Shown one piece after another: positions 41,722-48,820 of a stretch of 57,475 nt of DNA (positions are counted from its first letter, which is position 1; each line of letters opens with the position of its first letter). A model generated the notes under the pieces. That model saw only the letters and a program-made list of their open reading frames with translations. It had not been told where the DNA came from and ran no database searches. The translations under genes and the position numbers were made by a program. The stretch covers positions 1-57,475 of the forward strand of contig FMTG01000015.1 of assembly GCA_900099715.1 (NCBI GenBank), read 5' to 3'. Source of the DNA: Ruminococcaceae bacterium YRB3002 (lineage in GTDB: Bacteria; Bacillota; Clostridia; Saccharofermentanales; Saccharofermentanaceae).

Positions 41722-41730
41722 ATTATAACA
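41722..41730 (-). promoter_or_regulatory. Extended -10 promoter giving a leaderless HIT mRNA
   Basis: On the minus strand TGTTATAAT ends seven bases before the ATG at 41715. The six bases between (ATCCGT) contain no ribosome site. The geometry is the same as before trkA. Confidence 0.6.
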
Positions 41731-41835
41731 TGCGAAATGATCTGTAACTCCGGAGTTGACTGCAGTTGATTGTAAATTCCCGATTTTTACGTTTAAATCG
41801 TTTTTCTGGTACGTATGTAGGAATCTCGCAAAACC

Positions 41836-41905
41836 TGAAAAGTTACACGTCCCTTTCTCAGATTCTGTATCCTCAGTCACTCCCCGAAGGGCGAGCGCTA
41901 CCCTT
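41836..41905 (-). repeat. Partial dispersed repeats (ACACGTCCC core and CGCTCGCCCTTCGG)
   Basis: AAGTTACACGTCCCTTTCTC resembles the unit at 29044-29078. On the minus strand GTAGCGCTCGCCCTTCGGGG matches motifs in 23322-23448 and after trxB. Confidence 0.5.
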
Positions 41906-42015
41906 GCCGACCACGCCTTAACATTTGTTATCTCATTGGTTATCTCATTTTTGCCATAGAATAACTATCTATTTATGTTACTATTCTACTATATGTTTTA
42001 TAGCGGAGGAGCGAC

Positions 42016-42906
42016 ATGTATCTCATCAAACGTAAGGAAATGCTGCATTCCACGATCTTTCTCATGGACATCGTGGCGCCCCGCGTGGCCAAAAACTGCC
42101 AGCCGGGTCAGTTCATCATACTGAGGGTTGACGCAGACGGCGAGAGGATCCCCCTCACAATCTGCGACTACAACCGTGAAGAAGGCACGGTCACCATCGT
42201 CACACAGGCAATGGGCGCCTCAACGCACAAACTGATGGCTCTCGAAGAGGGCGCGTATGTTCAGGATTTCGTGGGGCCTCTTGGCTGCCCCTCGGACCTG
42301 GTCACCGGCGACATCGAAGAGGTCCGTAAAAAGAAGATCCTCTTCGTCGCAGGCGGTCTCGGCACCGCCCCCGTATATCCCCAGGTCAAGTGGCTGCACG
42401 AGCATGGCATCGAGGCGGACGTCATCATCGGTGCCAAGACAAAGGACCTGATCATCTACGAGGACGACATGCGCAAGGTCTGCGGCAACCTCTACATCAC
42501 CACCGACGACGGCTCCTGCGGCCGCCACGGCCTCGTCACCCAGGTCATCTCCGACCTGATCGAGAAAGAGGGCAAACACTACGACCTCTGCGTCTCCATC
42601 GGCCCCATGATCATGATGAAATTCTGCGTTCTCACAACGCGCAAATACGACCTCCCCACCATCGTCAGCATGAACCCCATCATGGTGGACGGCACCGGCA
42701 TGTGCGGCGCCTGCCGCCTTACCGTGGGCGGCGAAGTGAAGTTCGCCTGCATCGACGGCCCTGAGTTTGACGGGTTTAAGGTTGATTTCGATGAGGCGAT
42801 GGACAGGATGAAACTGTACCGCACAGAGGAAGGGCGCGCCCTCCTGAAGTTCAGGGAAGGCGACACCCATCACGGCGGATGCGGCAATTGCGGAGGTGAC
42901 AAGTAA
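42016..42906 (+). CDS. nfnA: NfnA: NADH-dependent ferredoxin:NADP+ oxidoreductase subunit A
   Basis: A 296-residue FAD- and [2Fe-2S]-binding protein related to PyrK. The FAD domain holds GERIPLTICDYN and the NAD-binding domain holds VAGGLGTAPVYPQVKWLHEH. The cluster ligands lie in GTGMCGACRL with VKFACIDGPEF, and GGCGNCGG ends the protein with two additional Cys. NfnA partners with NfnB to transfer electrons between reduced ferredoxin, NADH and NADP+ by bifurcation, supplying NADPH for biosynthesis in fermenting Clostridia. GGAGGAG lies before the ATG, and the stop overlaps the nfnB start (TAATG). Confidence 0.88.
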   Translation: MYLIKRKEMLHSTIFLMDIVAPRVAKNCQPGQFIILRVDADGERIPLTICDYNREEGTVTIVTQAMGASTHKLMALEEGAYVQDFVGPLGCPSDLVTGDIEEVRKKKILFVAGGLGTAPVYPQVKWLHEHGIEADVIIGAKTKDLIIYEDDMRKVCGNLYITTDDGSCGRHGLVTQVISDLIEKEGKHYDLCVSIGPMIMMKFCVLTTRKYDLPTIVSMNPIMVDGTGMCGACRLTVGGEVKFACIDGPEFDGFKVDFDEAMDRMKLYRTEEGRALLKFREGDTHHGGCGNCGGDK

Positions 42907-44312
42907 TGGCATTACCCGAAGGATTTGTAAGAGTACCCATAACCGAGCAGGACCCCAAGGTCAGGGCCGGAAACTTTGAAGAGGTGTGCCTCGGCTACAC
43001 CGACGAAGAGGCCGTGCTGGAAGCATCCAGATGTCTCAACTGCAAGAAACCGATGTGCGTTGAAGGCTGCCCCGTCCGCGTGAACATCCCCGGCTTCATC
43101 GAAGCACTCAAAGGTGGCAATATCGAAGAGTCCTACAGCCGTCTGTCTGCCTGCACGGCACTTCCCGCAGTCTGCGGCCGCGTGTGCCCCCAGGAGACTC
43201 AGTGCGAGTCCAAATGCATCCGCGGCATCAAAGGTGACGCAGTCGCCATCGGCAAGCTGGAGCGCTACGTGGCCGACAAGGCACGTTCCCTCGGCATGAA
43301 ACCGGTCGTTACTGCCGCCCCCAACGGCCATAAAGTCGCCGTCATCGGCTCCGGTCCCGCAGGTCTCACCTGCGCAGGCGACCTGGCCCGTCTCGGCTAC
43401 GATGTAACTGTCTTTGAAGCACTTCACGAGGCAGGCGGCGTGCTCACCTACGGCATCCCGGAATTTCGTCTCCCCAAGGAGAAAGTAGTCCGTCCCGAGG
43501 TCGAGAACATCAGATCCCTGGGCGTAAAGATCGAGACAAACGTCATCGTCGGCAAGTCAGTCACCATCGACCAGCTGATGGAAGATGAAGGCTTCGAGGC
43601 CGTATTCATCGGCTCCGGCGCGGGCCTTCCGATGTTCATGAACATCCCCGGCGAGAACGCCAAGGGCGTCTTTTCCGCCAACGAGTTCCTGACGCGCAAC
43701 AACCTCATGAAAGCATTCAGAGACGACTCCGACACCCCCATCTACAGACCCGCCCGCGTGGCCGTAGTCGGAGGCGGAAACGTCGCAATGGACGCTGCGC
43801 GCACAGCGCTCCGTCTCGGCTCATCAGTAACCATAATCTACCGCCGTTCCGAAGCGGAACTCCCCGCCCGTGCTGAAGAGGTCCACCACGCCAGAGAAGA
43901 GGGCATAGTCTTCGAGATGCTCACCAATCCGGTCGAAATCCTCACAAACGACGACAAGTTCGTCCGCGCCATCAAGTGCGTCCGCATGGAGCTCGGCGAA
44001 CCCGACCAGTCCGGCAGGCGCCGCCCCGTCCCCGTCGAAGGCTCCGAATTCGAGATCGAGACTGACGCAGTCATCATGGCGCTCGGCACCTCCCCCAACC
44101 CCATGCTGTCTTCAGCAACCCCGGGTCTGGAGATCAACAAACGCCGCTGCATCATCGCAGAAGAAACTACAGGAAAGACTTCCCGCGAAGGCGTTTACGC
44201 CGGCGGCGATGCAGTCAGCGGAGCGGCAACAGTCATCCTGGCCATGGGCGCCGGGAAAGATGCGGCCGCGGCGATCGATGAGTATATCAGGCTCAAGCGT
44301 ACGAATTTGTGA
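42906..44312 (+). CDS. nfnB: NfnB / glutamate-synthase small-subunit-type flavoprotein
   Basis: A 468-residue iron-sulfur flavoprotein of the GltD/NfnB group. The N-terminus binds two [4Fe-4S] clusters (ASRCLNCKKPMCVEGCPVRV, then ALPAVCGRVCPQETQCESKC). The FAD site is VAVIGSGPAGLTCAGDLARL near residue 143, and the NADP-binding fold is VAVVGGGNVAMDAARTALRL. The family end GVYAGGDAVSGAATVILAMG is complete. Pairing with nfnA at TAATG makes NfnAB more likely than a glutamate synthase partner, as no large subunit is present. Its last residues KRTNL and its TGA stop are encoded by the first bases of a dispersed hairpin repeat. Confidence 0.9.
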   Translation: MALPEGFVRVPITEQDPKVRAGNFEEVCLGYTDEEAVLEASRCLNCKKPMCVEGCPVRVNIPGFIEALKGGNIEESYSRLSACTALPAVCGRVCPQETQCESKCIRGIKGDAVAIGKLERYVADKARSLGMKPVVTAAPNGHKVAVIGSGPAGLTCAGDLARLGYDVTVFEALHEAGGVLTYGIPEFRLPKEKVVRPEVENIRSLGVKIETNVIVGKSVTIDQLMEDEGFEAVFIGSGAGLPMFMNIPGENAKGVFSANEFLTRNNLMKAFRDDSDTPIYRPARVAVVGGGNVAMDAARTALRLGSSVTIIYRRSEAELPARAEEVHHAREEGIVFEMLTNPVEILTNDDKFVRAIKCVRMELGEPDQSGRRRPVPVEGSEFEIETDAVIMALGTSPNPMLSSATPGLEINKRRCIIAEETTGKTSREGVYAGGDAVSGAATVILAMGAGKDAAAAIDEYIRLKRTNL

Positions 44313-44380
44313 TGCTTCGAACAGGTCCTCGCCGCTGTGCGGCTGTGGAACTCGCATCACAAATTGCACGCTTTCGCTAC
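44289..44380 (+). repeat. Modular hairpin repeat at the nfnB 3' end
   Basis: GGCTCAAGCGTACGAATTTG, TGATGCTTCGAACAGGTCC, an inner CCGCTGTGCGG stem, then GCATCACAAATTGCACGC and TTTCGCT. Almost the same as 29089-29180. The stop codon of nfnB is the TGA of TTTGTGATGC within it. Confidence 0.8.
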
Positions 44381-44404
44381 AGGTTTTATGGCCGGATCTG
44401 CTGT

Positions 44405-44442
44405 TGTATGTCAAAGTTCTAAAAAACGACTTTTGACATACA
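44405..44442 (-). repeat. Single 38-bp TGTATGTCAAA palindrome
   Basis: Exactly 38 bases. Its reverse complement differs from the first unit of the 27297-27489 array at only two positions by eye. Confidence 0.85.
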
Positions 44443-44528
44443 TGCGACCAACGCGAACGGACTTTCCGCATGAGCGAAGCGACGAGGATTGAAGTGAGCG
44501 CTAGATTACACCAATAACGTTTTTAACC

Positions 44529-44642
44529 ATTCGCTATACCGTTCGCTACGGACACCTCGAAAATGAGCTTTATAGCGAATTAGTACCTCTATTCGCTACA
44601 CTGTTCGCTATAGACACCTTGAAAATGACCTTCATAGCGAAT
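44529..44642. repeat. Two 52-bp ATTCGCTA...TAGCGAAT palindromic units
   Basis: Units at 44529-44580 and 44591-44642, each exactly 52 bases, are separated by ten bases. Each starts ATTCGCTA, has an internal GTTCGCTA and AAAATGA, and ends ATAGCGAAT. The layout is like the TGTATGTCAAA array but the sequence is different. The 44313-44742 gap holds only repeats. Confidence 0.85.
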
Positions 44643-44671
44643 TTTACTTAATCAACGATCAGCCAGCAACT

Positions 44672-44764
44672 CCCGAAGCGAGAACGCACATTTTGTGCTG
44701 AAAATTCCGCACAAGCGAAGCGCGGAGGACCTGTTCGAAGCATCACAAAATCGTACGTTCGGGC
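44672..44764 (-). repeat. Modular hairpin repeat at the end of the PEP-utilising enzyme gene
   Basis: On the minus strand: GGCCCGAACGTACGATTTTG, TGATGCTTCGAACAGGTCCT, an inner CGCGCTTCGC stem, then AGCACAAAATGTGCGTT and CTCGCTTCGGGAG. The enzyme's final codons RPERTIL and stop TGA are read from its first arm. Confidence 0.8.
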
Positions 44765-47046
44765 CTCGTTACCGTTCCCGCAGCACCGTCCACGGTGATC
44801 AGATCTCCGGTCTTTATCACAGTAGTCGCATTGCCGCAGCCGACTACCGCCGGGATGCCGAATTCCCTGGCGACTATGGCTGCGTGGGACAGCGGCGCAC
44901 CGATATCAGTAACCACTGCCGCGGCACGGGGAAAGATCACTGTCCATCCGATGTTGGTTGCCGTAGTTACAAGTATTTCACCCTCCTGCAGCGACTCAGC
45001 TTCGGCAATATCATAGATTACACGGGCGCGCCCGGTCACTGTGCCGGCGGCACCTGGGAAGCCCCGGACACAGGATCCCGGGTCACTTTCACCTGATCCA
45101 CCTTCACCCCGTCTTTCCGCGACACCATAGGCATCACTCCTTCGCGCGGGATCAGCCACCCACTTATCCGGGTCAAACCGGCCGAGTATCAGATTCGGGA
45201 AATTCGGATATCCAAGATAACGTTCGTAATTAGCCCGTCGGGCCGGCACGTGGGCAAGCGCAGAACGGTCGCCGCCGAGCAGCGCAAGTACCTCGTCGAT
45301 ATACAGCATGAAGATGTCGTCGCCGATGCCGGTGAGGGTGCCCGCTTTGAGAAGGAACTGGCGCAGCACTACGAAGATCCTGACGCCTTCGCTCCTGACG
45401 CGTTCCCGGTCCTCGTTGGCTTTGACGAATCTTGCCAGGAGTTTGTCGAGACGGCGGCGTTTCGAAGCTGAGGGAAATCGCTCGTCAAACTCACGAAGCG
45501 CGGCTCGGTATTCCTCTTCCTGGGCTTTTTTCATGGCGTGAACGTCAACTCCGCTCCGGACGTGCTCCTCGATCAGGGCGGCGGGAAAGGCCGGATCCTC
45601 ATACGGGTATGGGCAGGACAACTCCATCTCGTTGGCGTGGCGGTGACCGCACTGCCGCGCGTATTCTTCACCGGTTATACGGCCTGCAGCCGCATCCTCC
45701 AGTAGGAGAAGCGGTTTCATGCTGTCTATGACACCCAGTGATCCCGCCATTATGCGTCGTCCCAGATCCTCGCCGCAGAGCGCCTCGACTTTGGAGGCGG
45801 TGCCGAACAGCGGACCGACATTGACGCCTTTCGCGATGGCGCCGAGACCGCCGTTGATGTAAGGGATGATATCACTGTCGTAGAGCGCCCTCAAAGATGC
45901 ACAGTCAGGGGCACTGTGAATCAGATCCAGAACAGAAGGGTAGTCGGCGAGCGTGTAGCCTTTGCCTGCCTTGGACGATTTTGGCCTCAGCAGCGCGAAG
46001 ATCCTCCTGAGTATCTCCCTCCTCTTCATCGGGAATATTGGCACCGTCACGCCCTCGGGAAGCTTGCCGCCCAGTTCCTCGATCTTGCTGTAAGCGGTCT
46101 TCTCCGGCACGCCCAGGGCCACCATCGCCGAGCAGATAACGCTCAGGTTCATGTATGCCTGCCCGTTGATATAGTCGATAAAACCCGGCTGGATCAGCTT
46201 GCTGCTTATCACCTCCAGCACGCTGAAAGTCACGGGAGACACGGGCCGCATAAAGATCTCGCCCACGTTTGTCCTGGTCAGCAGGTACTCGCCCGCGCGT
46301 GAACTGTTAACATCATAAGTATCTTTGTTCACCCGTCTCAGCGTAGTGATCGGCCGCGCCTGCAGTATGTAGACCTTCCCGCCGGAGACCGCCCATTCGA
46401 TGTCCATGGGGCGCTGATATATCTCTTTGATGTAGCAGCAGCACTTGTAAAGTTTTTTGGCGCAGCGGCGCAGGTCTTCGGGGCCGTCGTATGCGTAGCG
46501 CATGTTATTGAACGTAAATGTCTCCGCGTCAGAGGCACCCGAGACCAGAAGTTCCCCTTCGCCCCGCACGTAGTTTCCGGTCATAATGGCGGCGCTGCCC
46601 GTGATCACATCCGACGTGAAGACCACGCCCGCCATCTCCGGCTTCACGAACCGCTGGATCACCACGGCGATACCGGCGCCGGTACCCGCCTCCCCGGCAT
46701 TCACCGCCTCCGTGTAGCGGGCCACGCGCTCGCTGGATGCTGAGGACAGTACTTTCGAGAAGGCGGATGCGATGTCATCGCGCCTCACGTCCGTCACGGT
46801 CTCGTACGCCCCCGCGAAAGAAGCGTCCGCCCCATCCTCGTTCAGCGCCGACGACCGCACGGCATACGTGCACCCGTCGCTCAGTCCCGCGGCAAAATCC
46901 TGCACTTCCTGCGCTCCGGTCCCCGGCATCACGACGTAACCTTCCGGCACCGGCAGCCCCGCCTGCACCATAGTCACCAGCGACGCGCCCTTGCCGCCGC
47001 ACATCATTATCTGTTCATCCGCAACCCTCTCGAAAGCCAGTATCAC
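44743..47046 (-). CDS. PEP-utilising dikinase-like enzyme (rifampin phosphotransferase/PEP synthase family)
   Basis: A 767-residue multi-domain enzyme. The ATP-grasp nucleotide domain is at the N-terminus (CGGKGASLVTMVQAGLPVPE, then YAVRSSALNEDGADASFAGA, QRFVKPEMAGVVFTSD and the DIEWAVSGGKVYILQARPIT close). A helical middle of about 350 residues follows. The swivelling phosphohistidine domain is at the C-terminus (GAPLSHAAIVAREFGIPAVV, catalytic His). The absence of a PEP/pyruvate barrel and the domain order match rifampin phosphotransferase-like proteins, which transfer the beta-phosphate of ATP to an acceptor. The true acceptor is unknown. It overlaps a TetR gene by four bases, as expected for inducible drug or metabolite modification. 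Its stop codon lies in a repeat. Confidence 0.82.
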   Translation of the reverse strand: MILAFERVADEQIMMCGGKGASLVTMVQAGLPVPEGYVVMPGTGAQEVQDFAAGLSDGCTYAVRSSALNEDGADASFAGAYETVTDVRRDDIASAFSKVLSSASSERVARYTEAVNAGEAGTGAGIAVVIQRFVKPEMAGVVFTSDVITGSAAIMTGNYVRGEGELLVSGASDAETFTFNNMRYAYDGPEDLRRCAKKLYKCCCYIKEIYQRPMDIEWAVSGGKVYILQARPITTLRRVNKDTYDVNSSRAGEYLLTRTNVGEIFMRPVSPVTFSVLEVISSKLIQPGFIDYINGQAYMNLSVICSAMVALGVPEKTAYSKIEELGGKLPEGVTVPIFPMKRREILRRIFALLRPKSSKAGKGYTLADYPSVLDLIHSAPDCASLRALYDSDIIPYINGGLGAIAKGVNVGPLFGTASKVEALCGEDLGRRIMAGSLGVIDSMKPLLLLEDAAAGRITGEEYARQCGHRHANEMELSCPYPYEDPAFPAALIEEHVRSGVDVHAMKKAQEEEYRAALREFDERFPSASKRRRLDKLLARFVKANEDRERVRSEGVRIFVVLRQFLLKAGTLTGIGDDIFMLYIDEVLALLGGDRSALAHVPARRANYERYLGYPNFPNLILGRFDPDKWVADPARRSDAYGVAERRGEGGSGESDPGSCVRGFPGAAGTVTGRARVIYDIAEAESLQEGEILVTTATNIGWTVIFPRAAAVVTDIGAPLSHAAIVAREFGIPAVVGCGNATTVIKTGDLITVDGAAGTVTRPERTIL

Positions 47047-47654
47047 GCGCCTTCATCTCCCCGCACATCTTCCTGCACATCCTGAAGCAGCAGATCCACC
47101 TGCAGGTCGATCAGCCTGTGCAGATTCTCCTTCGCCTCCAGCTCCATCCCCAGATACTCATCCATATCCGCCAGCCTGTATATCACCAGCTGCATCATCG
47201 ACGACAGCTCGTACGTGATCATCCGTATCTCCCACTCTTCCCTCGCATCACCATAATGCGTCTTCACCAGCGGGTAACTCGTCAGTCCCTCCTTCAGATC
47301 CCGGTTCATCAGGATATGCCCCGTGATCGCCCGCGTGTACTTGTACTCATTCACCAGAAAATCCGCCACCAGATAATAAAGCTCCCTTATCTTCTCCTTC
47401 GGCGCGATGTCCCTCTCCATGATCTCGGTGAACCGCCCGTCCGTCAGATACTCATCCTTATTACTCGCGAAAGCCTCATACAGCAGGTTCTCCCGTCCCC
47501 CGTAGCAGTAGTTCACCATCCCCAGCGGCACCCCCGCCTCAGCGGCGATAGCTCTGGACGTGACCCGCCCGGGGTTGTCGGTTTCCTTCATCAGCTTTAT
47601 AGCCGCCTGAAGCAGCTTGTCCTTTGTCAGTGCCAGTTTATCTTCCTTGCGCAT
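47043..47654 (-). CDS. TetR-family transcriptional regulator
   Basis: A 203-residue repressor. The N-terminal helix-turn-helix covers about residues 10-55: LLQAAIKLMKETDNPGRVTS, then RAIAAEAGVPLGMVNYCYGG, with the usual 'ENLLYEAF' helix after it. The remaining 145 residues form the helical ligand-binding domain, with Met and Tyr in a likely pocket (ITYELSSMMQLVIYRLADMD). It overlaps the PEP-utilising enzyme gene by four bases (ATGA), so regulator and enzyme are one operon. A perfect 14-bp palindrome covers its -35 box, indicating self-repression. AAAGGAG lies upstream of the ATG. Confidence 0.9.
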   Translation of the reverse strand: MRKEDKLALTKDKLLQAAIKLMKETDNPGRVTSRAIAAEAGVPLGMVNYCYGGRENLLYEAFASNKDEYLTDGRFTEIMERDIAPKEKIRELYYLVADFLVNEYKYTRAITGHILMNRDLKEGLTSYPLVKTHYGDAREEWEIRMITYELSSMMQLVIYRLADMDEYLGMELEAKENLHRLIDLQVDLLLQDVQEDVRGDEGA

Positions 47655-47672
47655 AGTGGGCTCCTTTGATCA

Positions 47673-47701
47673 ATTCTATAAGTATTATTGAACGCGTTCA
47701 A
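47673..47701 (-). promoter_or_regulatory. TetR operon promoter with palindromic operator TTGAACGCGTTCAA
   Basis: On the minus strand the -35 box TTGAAC (47696-47701) and -10 box TAGAAT (47673-47678) are 17 bases apart. The perfect 14-bp palindrome TTGAACGCGTTCAA (47688-47701) covers the -35 box, so a bound dimer would block RNA polymerase. Confidence 0.75.
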
Positions 47702-47706
47702 CGATA

Positions 47707-47738
47707 TGTCAACTGAGAACCGTCCCTATTTCACATTT
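47707..47738 (-). repeat. Solo GGGACGGTTC unit
   Basis: The right-end type (TGTCAACTGAGAACCGTCCC, then TATTTCACATTT) lies directly upstream of the TetR operator and downstream of the small gene at 47745. Confidence 0.65.
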
Positions 47739-47744
47739 TCGAGC

Positions 47745-47975
47745 CTAGAAAATAGTTCTTATCTTCTCCCTGTCCACTCCGCACTCGCGGCAGAACTTTA
47801 CGATATCAGATTCACTATCGACCATGCGCAGATCGTGGTACTTCCCGGTGGCAATATCGACAAAGCCAACCGTTGTCTCCCCAGTACATATACTCTTGTG
47901 GATAACGGGTTCTGACACCGAGGGATCATATGTTATCCCCCTGCCACCACCAAACAACTTACTAAATAAACTCAT
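47745..47975 (-). CDS. Small conserved protein, 76 residues
   Basis: A 76-residue soluble protein: MSLFSKLFGGGRGITYDPSV, then EPVIHKSICTGETTVGFVDI and ATGKYHDLRMVDSESDI, ending in a helix and GVDREKIRTIF. The pattern 'PVI..SICTGE...GF.D..TG......' is shared by a group of small Clostridia proteins of unknown role (sometimes mislabelled as enzymes), so I leave the function open. The two Cys in KFCRECG might bind metal. AAGGTGA lies before the ATG, which supports a real gene. It is flanked by two solo repeat units, and no operon partner is clear. Confidence 0.6.
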   Translation of the reverse strand: MSLFSKLFGGGRGITYDPSVSEPVIHKSICTGETTVGFVDIATGKYHDLRMVDSESDIVKFCRECGVDREKIRTIF

Positions 47976-47999
47976 AATCTATTCACCTTAGCGGGCAAA

Positions 48000-48036
48000 A
48001 ATGTGACAGTTGAGAACCGTCCCCATTTCACATTTT
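48000..48036 (-). repeat. Solo GGGACGGTTC unit
   Basis: AATGTGACAGTTGAGAACCG, then TCCCCATTTCACATTT: the right end of the 275-bp element, alone. Confidence 0.7.
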
Positions 48037-48050
48037 CCCCATTAACCCCC

Positions 48051-48123
48051 GAAGCGAGGAAGAACAATTGTCCCGCACCTTTGGAGCCTGCGACGTGCGG
48101 GACAATTCTGTTCTTCCGAGCCC
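48051..48123 (-). repeat. Hairpin repeat with GGAAGAACA...GTGCGGGACAATT payload, copy 2
   Basis: Nearly identical to 35245-35318. On the minus strand it begins within the TAG stop of the DUF4230 gene (GACTAGGGCTCGG) and ends CTCGCTTCGGGG. The stem is about 20 bp. Confidence 0.8.
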
Positions 48124-48815
48124 TAGTCGATATACTCAAACTCCACCTGATAATTCTCGCCGGACATCTTGGACAGCTGCTTGATATAATTCGTTATCAG
48201 AGCCTCTGTGCGGTGCTCGGCGCCGATCATTATGGTTCGGTTGTTCATTATGGTGGACATGGCGTAGATGTTCGCTTCGCGGATGGATGTTGTGACGTCG
48301 TCGGCTTCTATCTTGTTGGGGTTCAGCGTCATGCCTTCGGGCTCGACAACTATTGAATTGATGGAATAGGAACTGGCATCAACGTTAATCTCGCCGAGGA
48401 AGCGGGCGTGGGGCATCCTTACTGTAACTACGTTGTCCGTCATGGTCATGGAGACCTGGGACATGTCGATGCCGATGGTTGCTTCGCCGTCATATTCGAC
48501 CCAGAACCTGCGGTCTGACTGGCCGATGCCCATTATGCCGGTGGCTGCGGGCTTGACTGCTTTCGCGACGTTGTGGAAATAGACTCTCATGGAGGCCAGT
48601 TCGCAGATGCTCCTGATGCGGATCTCTTCGGGGTGGACTTCCTGGAATTTCTCGGGGGTCATCTCTTCGGTCTCGTCAACGGGGTCTTCATCTACAACAA
48701 CATCCGAGGAGATCACCTCGACGCTGGGGGTTGACTCGTCAGTCTTGGACGAGCAGGCGCACAGGAAGGACGCCGCGCAAACAGTAACAAGGAGTATCGC
48801 CAATATCTTCTTCAT
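48123..48815 (-). CDS. DUF4230-like lipoprotein
   Basis: A 230-residue lipid-anchored protein. MKKILAILLVTVCAASFLCA leads to Cys residues in LCACSS, the lipobox being near residue 21. An acidic linker is followed by a domain like DUF4230: IRSICELASMRVYFHNVAKA, RRFWVEYDGEATIGIDMSQV, and VTVRMPHARFLGEINVDASS. The next gene upstream encodes a second member with a membrane anchor. The ATG at 48815 has AAGGAGTG upstream, and an ATG six codons earlier is rejected. Its stop TAG is directly joined to a hairpin repeat. The function of DUF4230 proteins is unknown. Confidence 0.7.
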   Translation of the reverse strand: MKKILAILLVTVCAASFLCACSSKTDESTPSVEVISSDVVVDEDPVDETEEMTPEKFQEVHPEEIRIRSICELASMRVYFHNVAKAVKPAATGIMGIGQSDRRFWVEYDGEATIGIDMSQVSMTMTDNVVTVRMPHARFLGEINVDASSYSINSIVVEPEGMTLNPNKIEADDVTTSIREANIYAMSTIMNNRTIMIGAEHRTEALITNYIKQLSKMSGENYQVEFEYID

Positions 48816-48820
48816 AATGC

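Noticed and set aside
41716-41880. 55-codon extension of the HIT protein
   Set aside because: It lies upstream of the promoter and has no similarity to HIT proteins, which begin at the MCLFCDI block.
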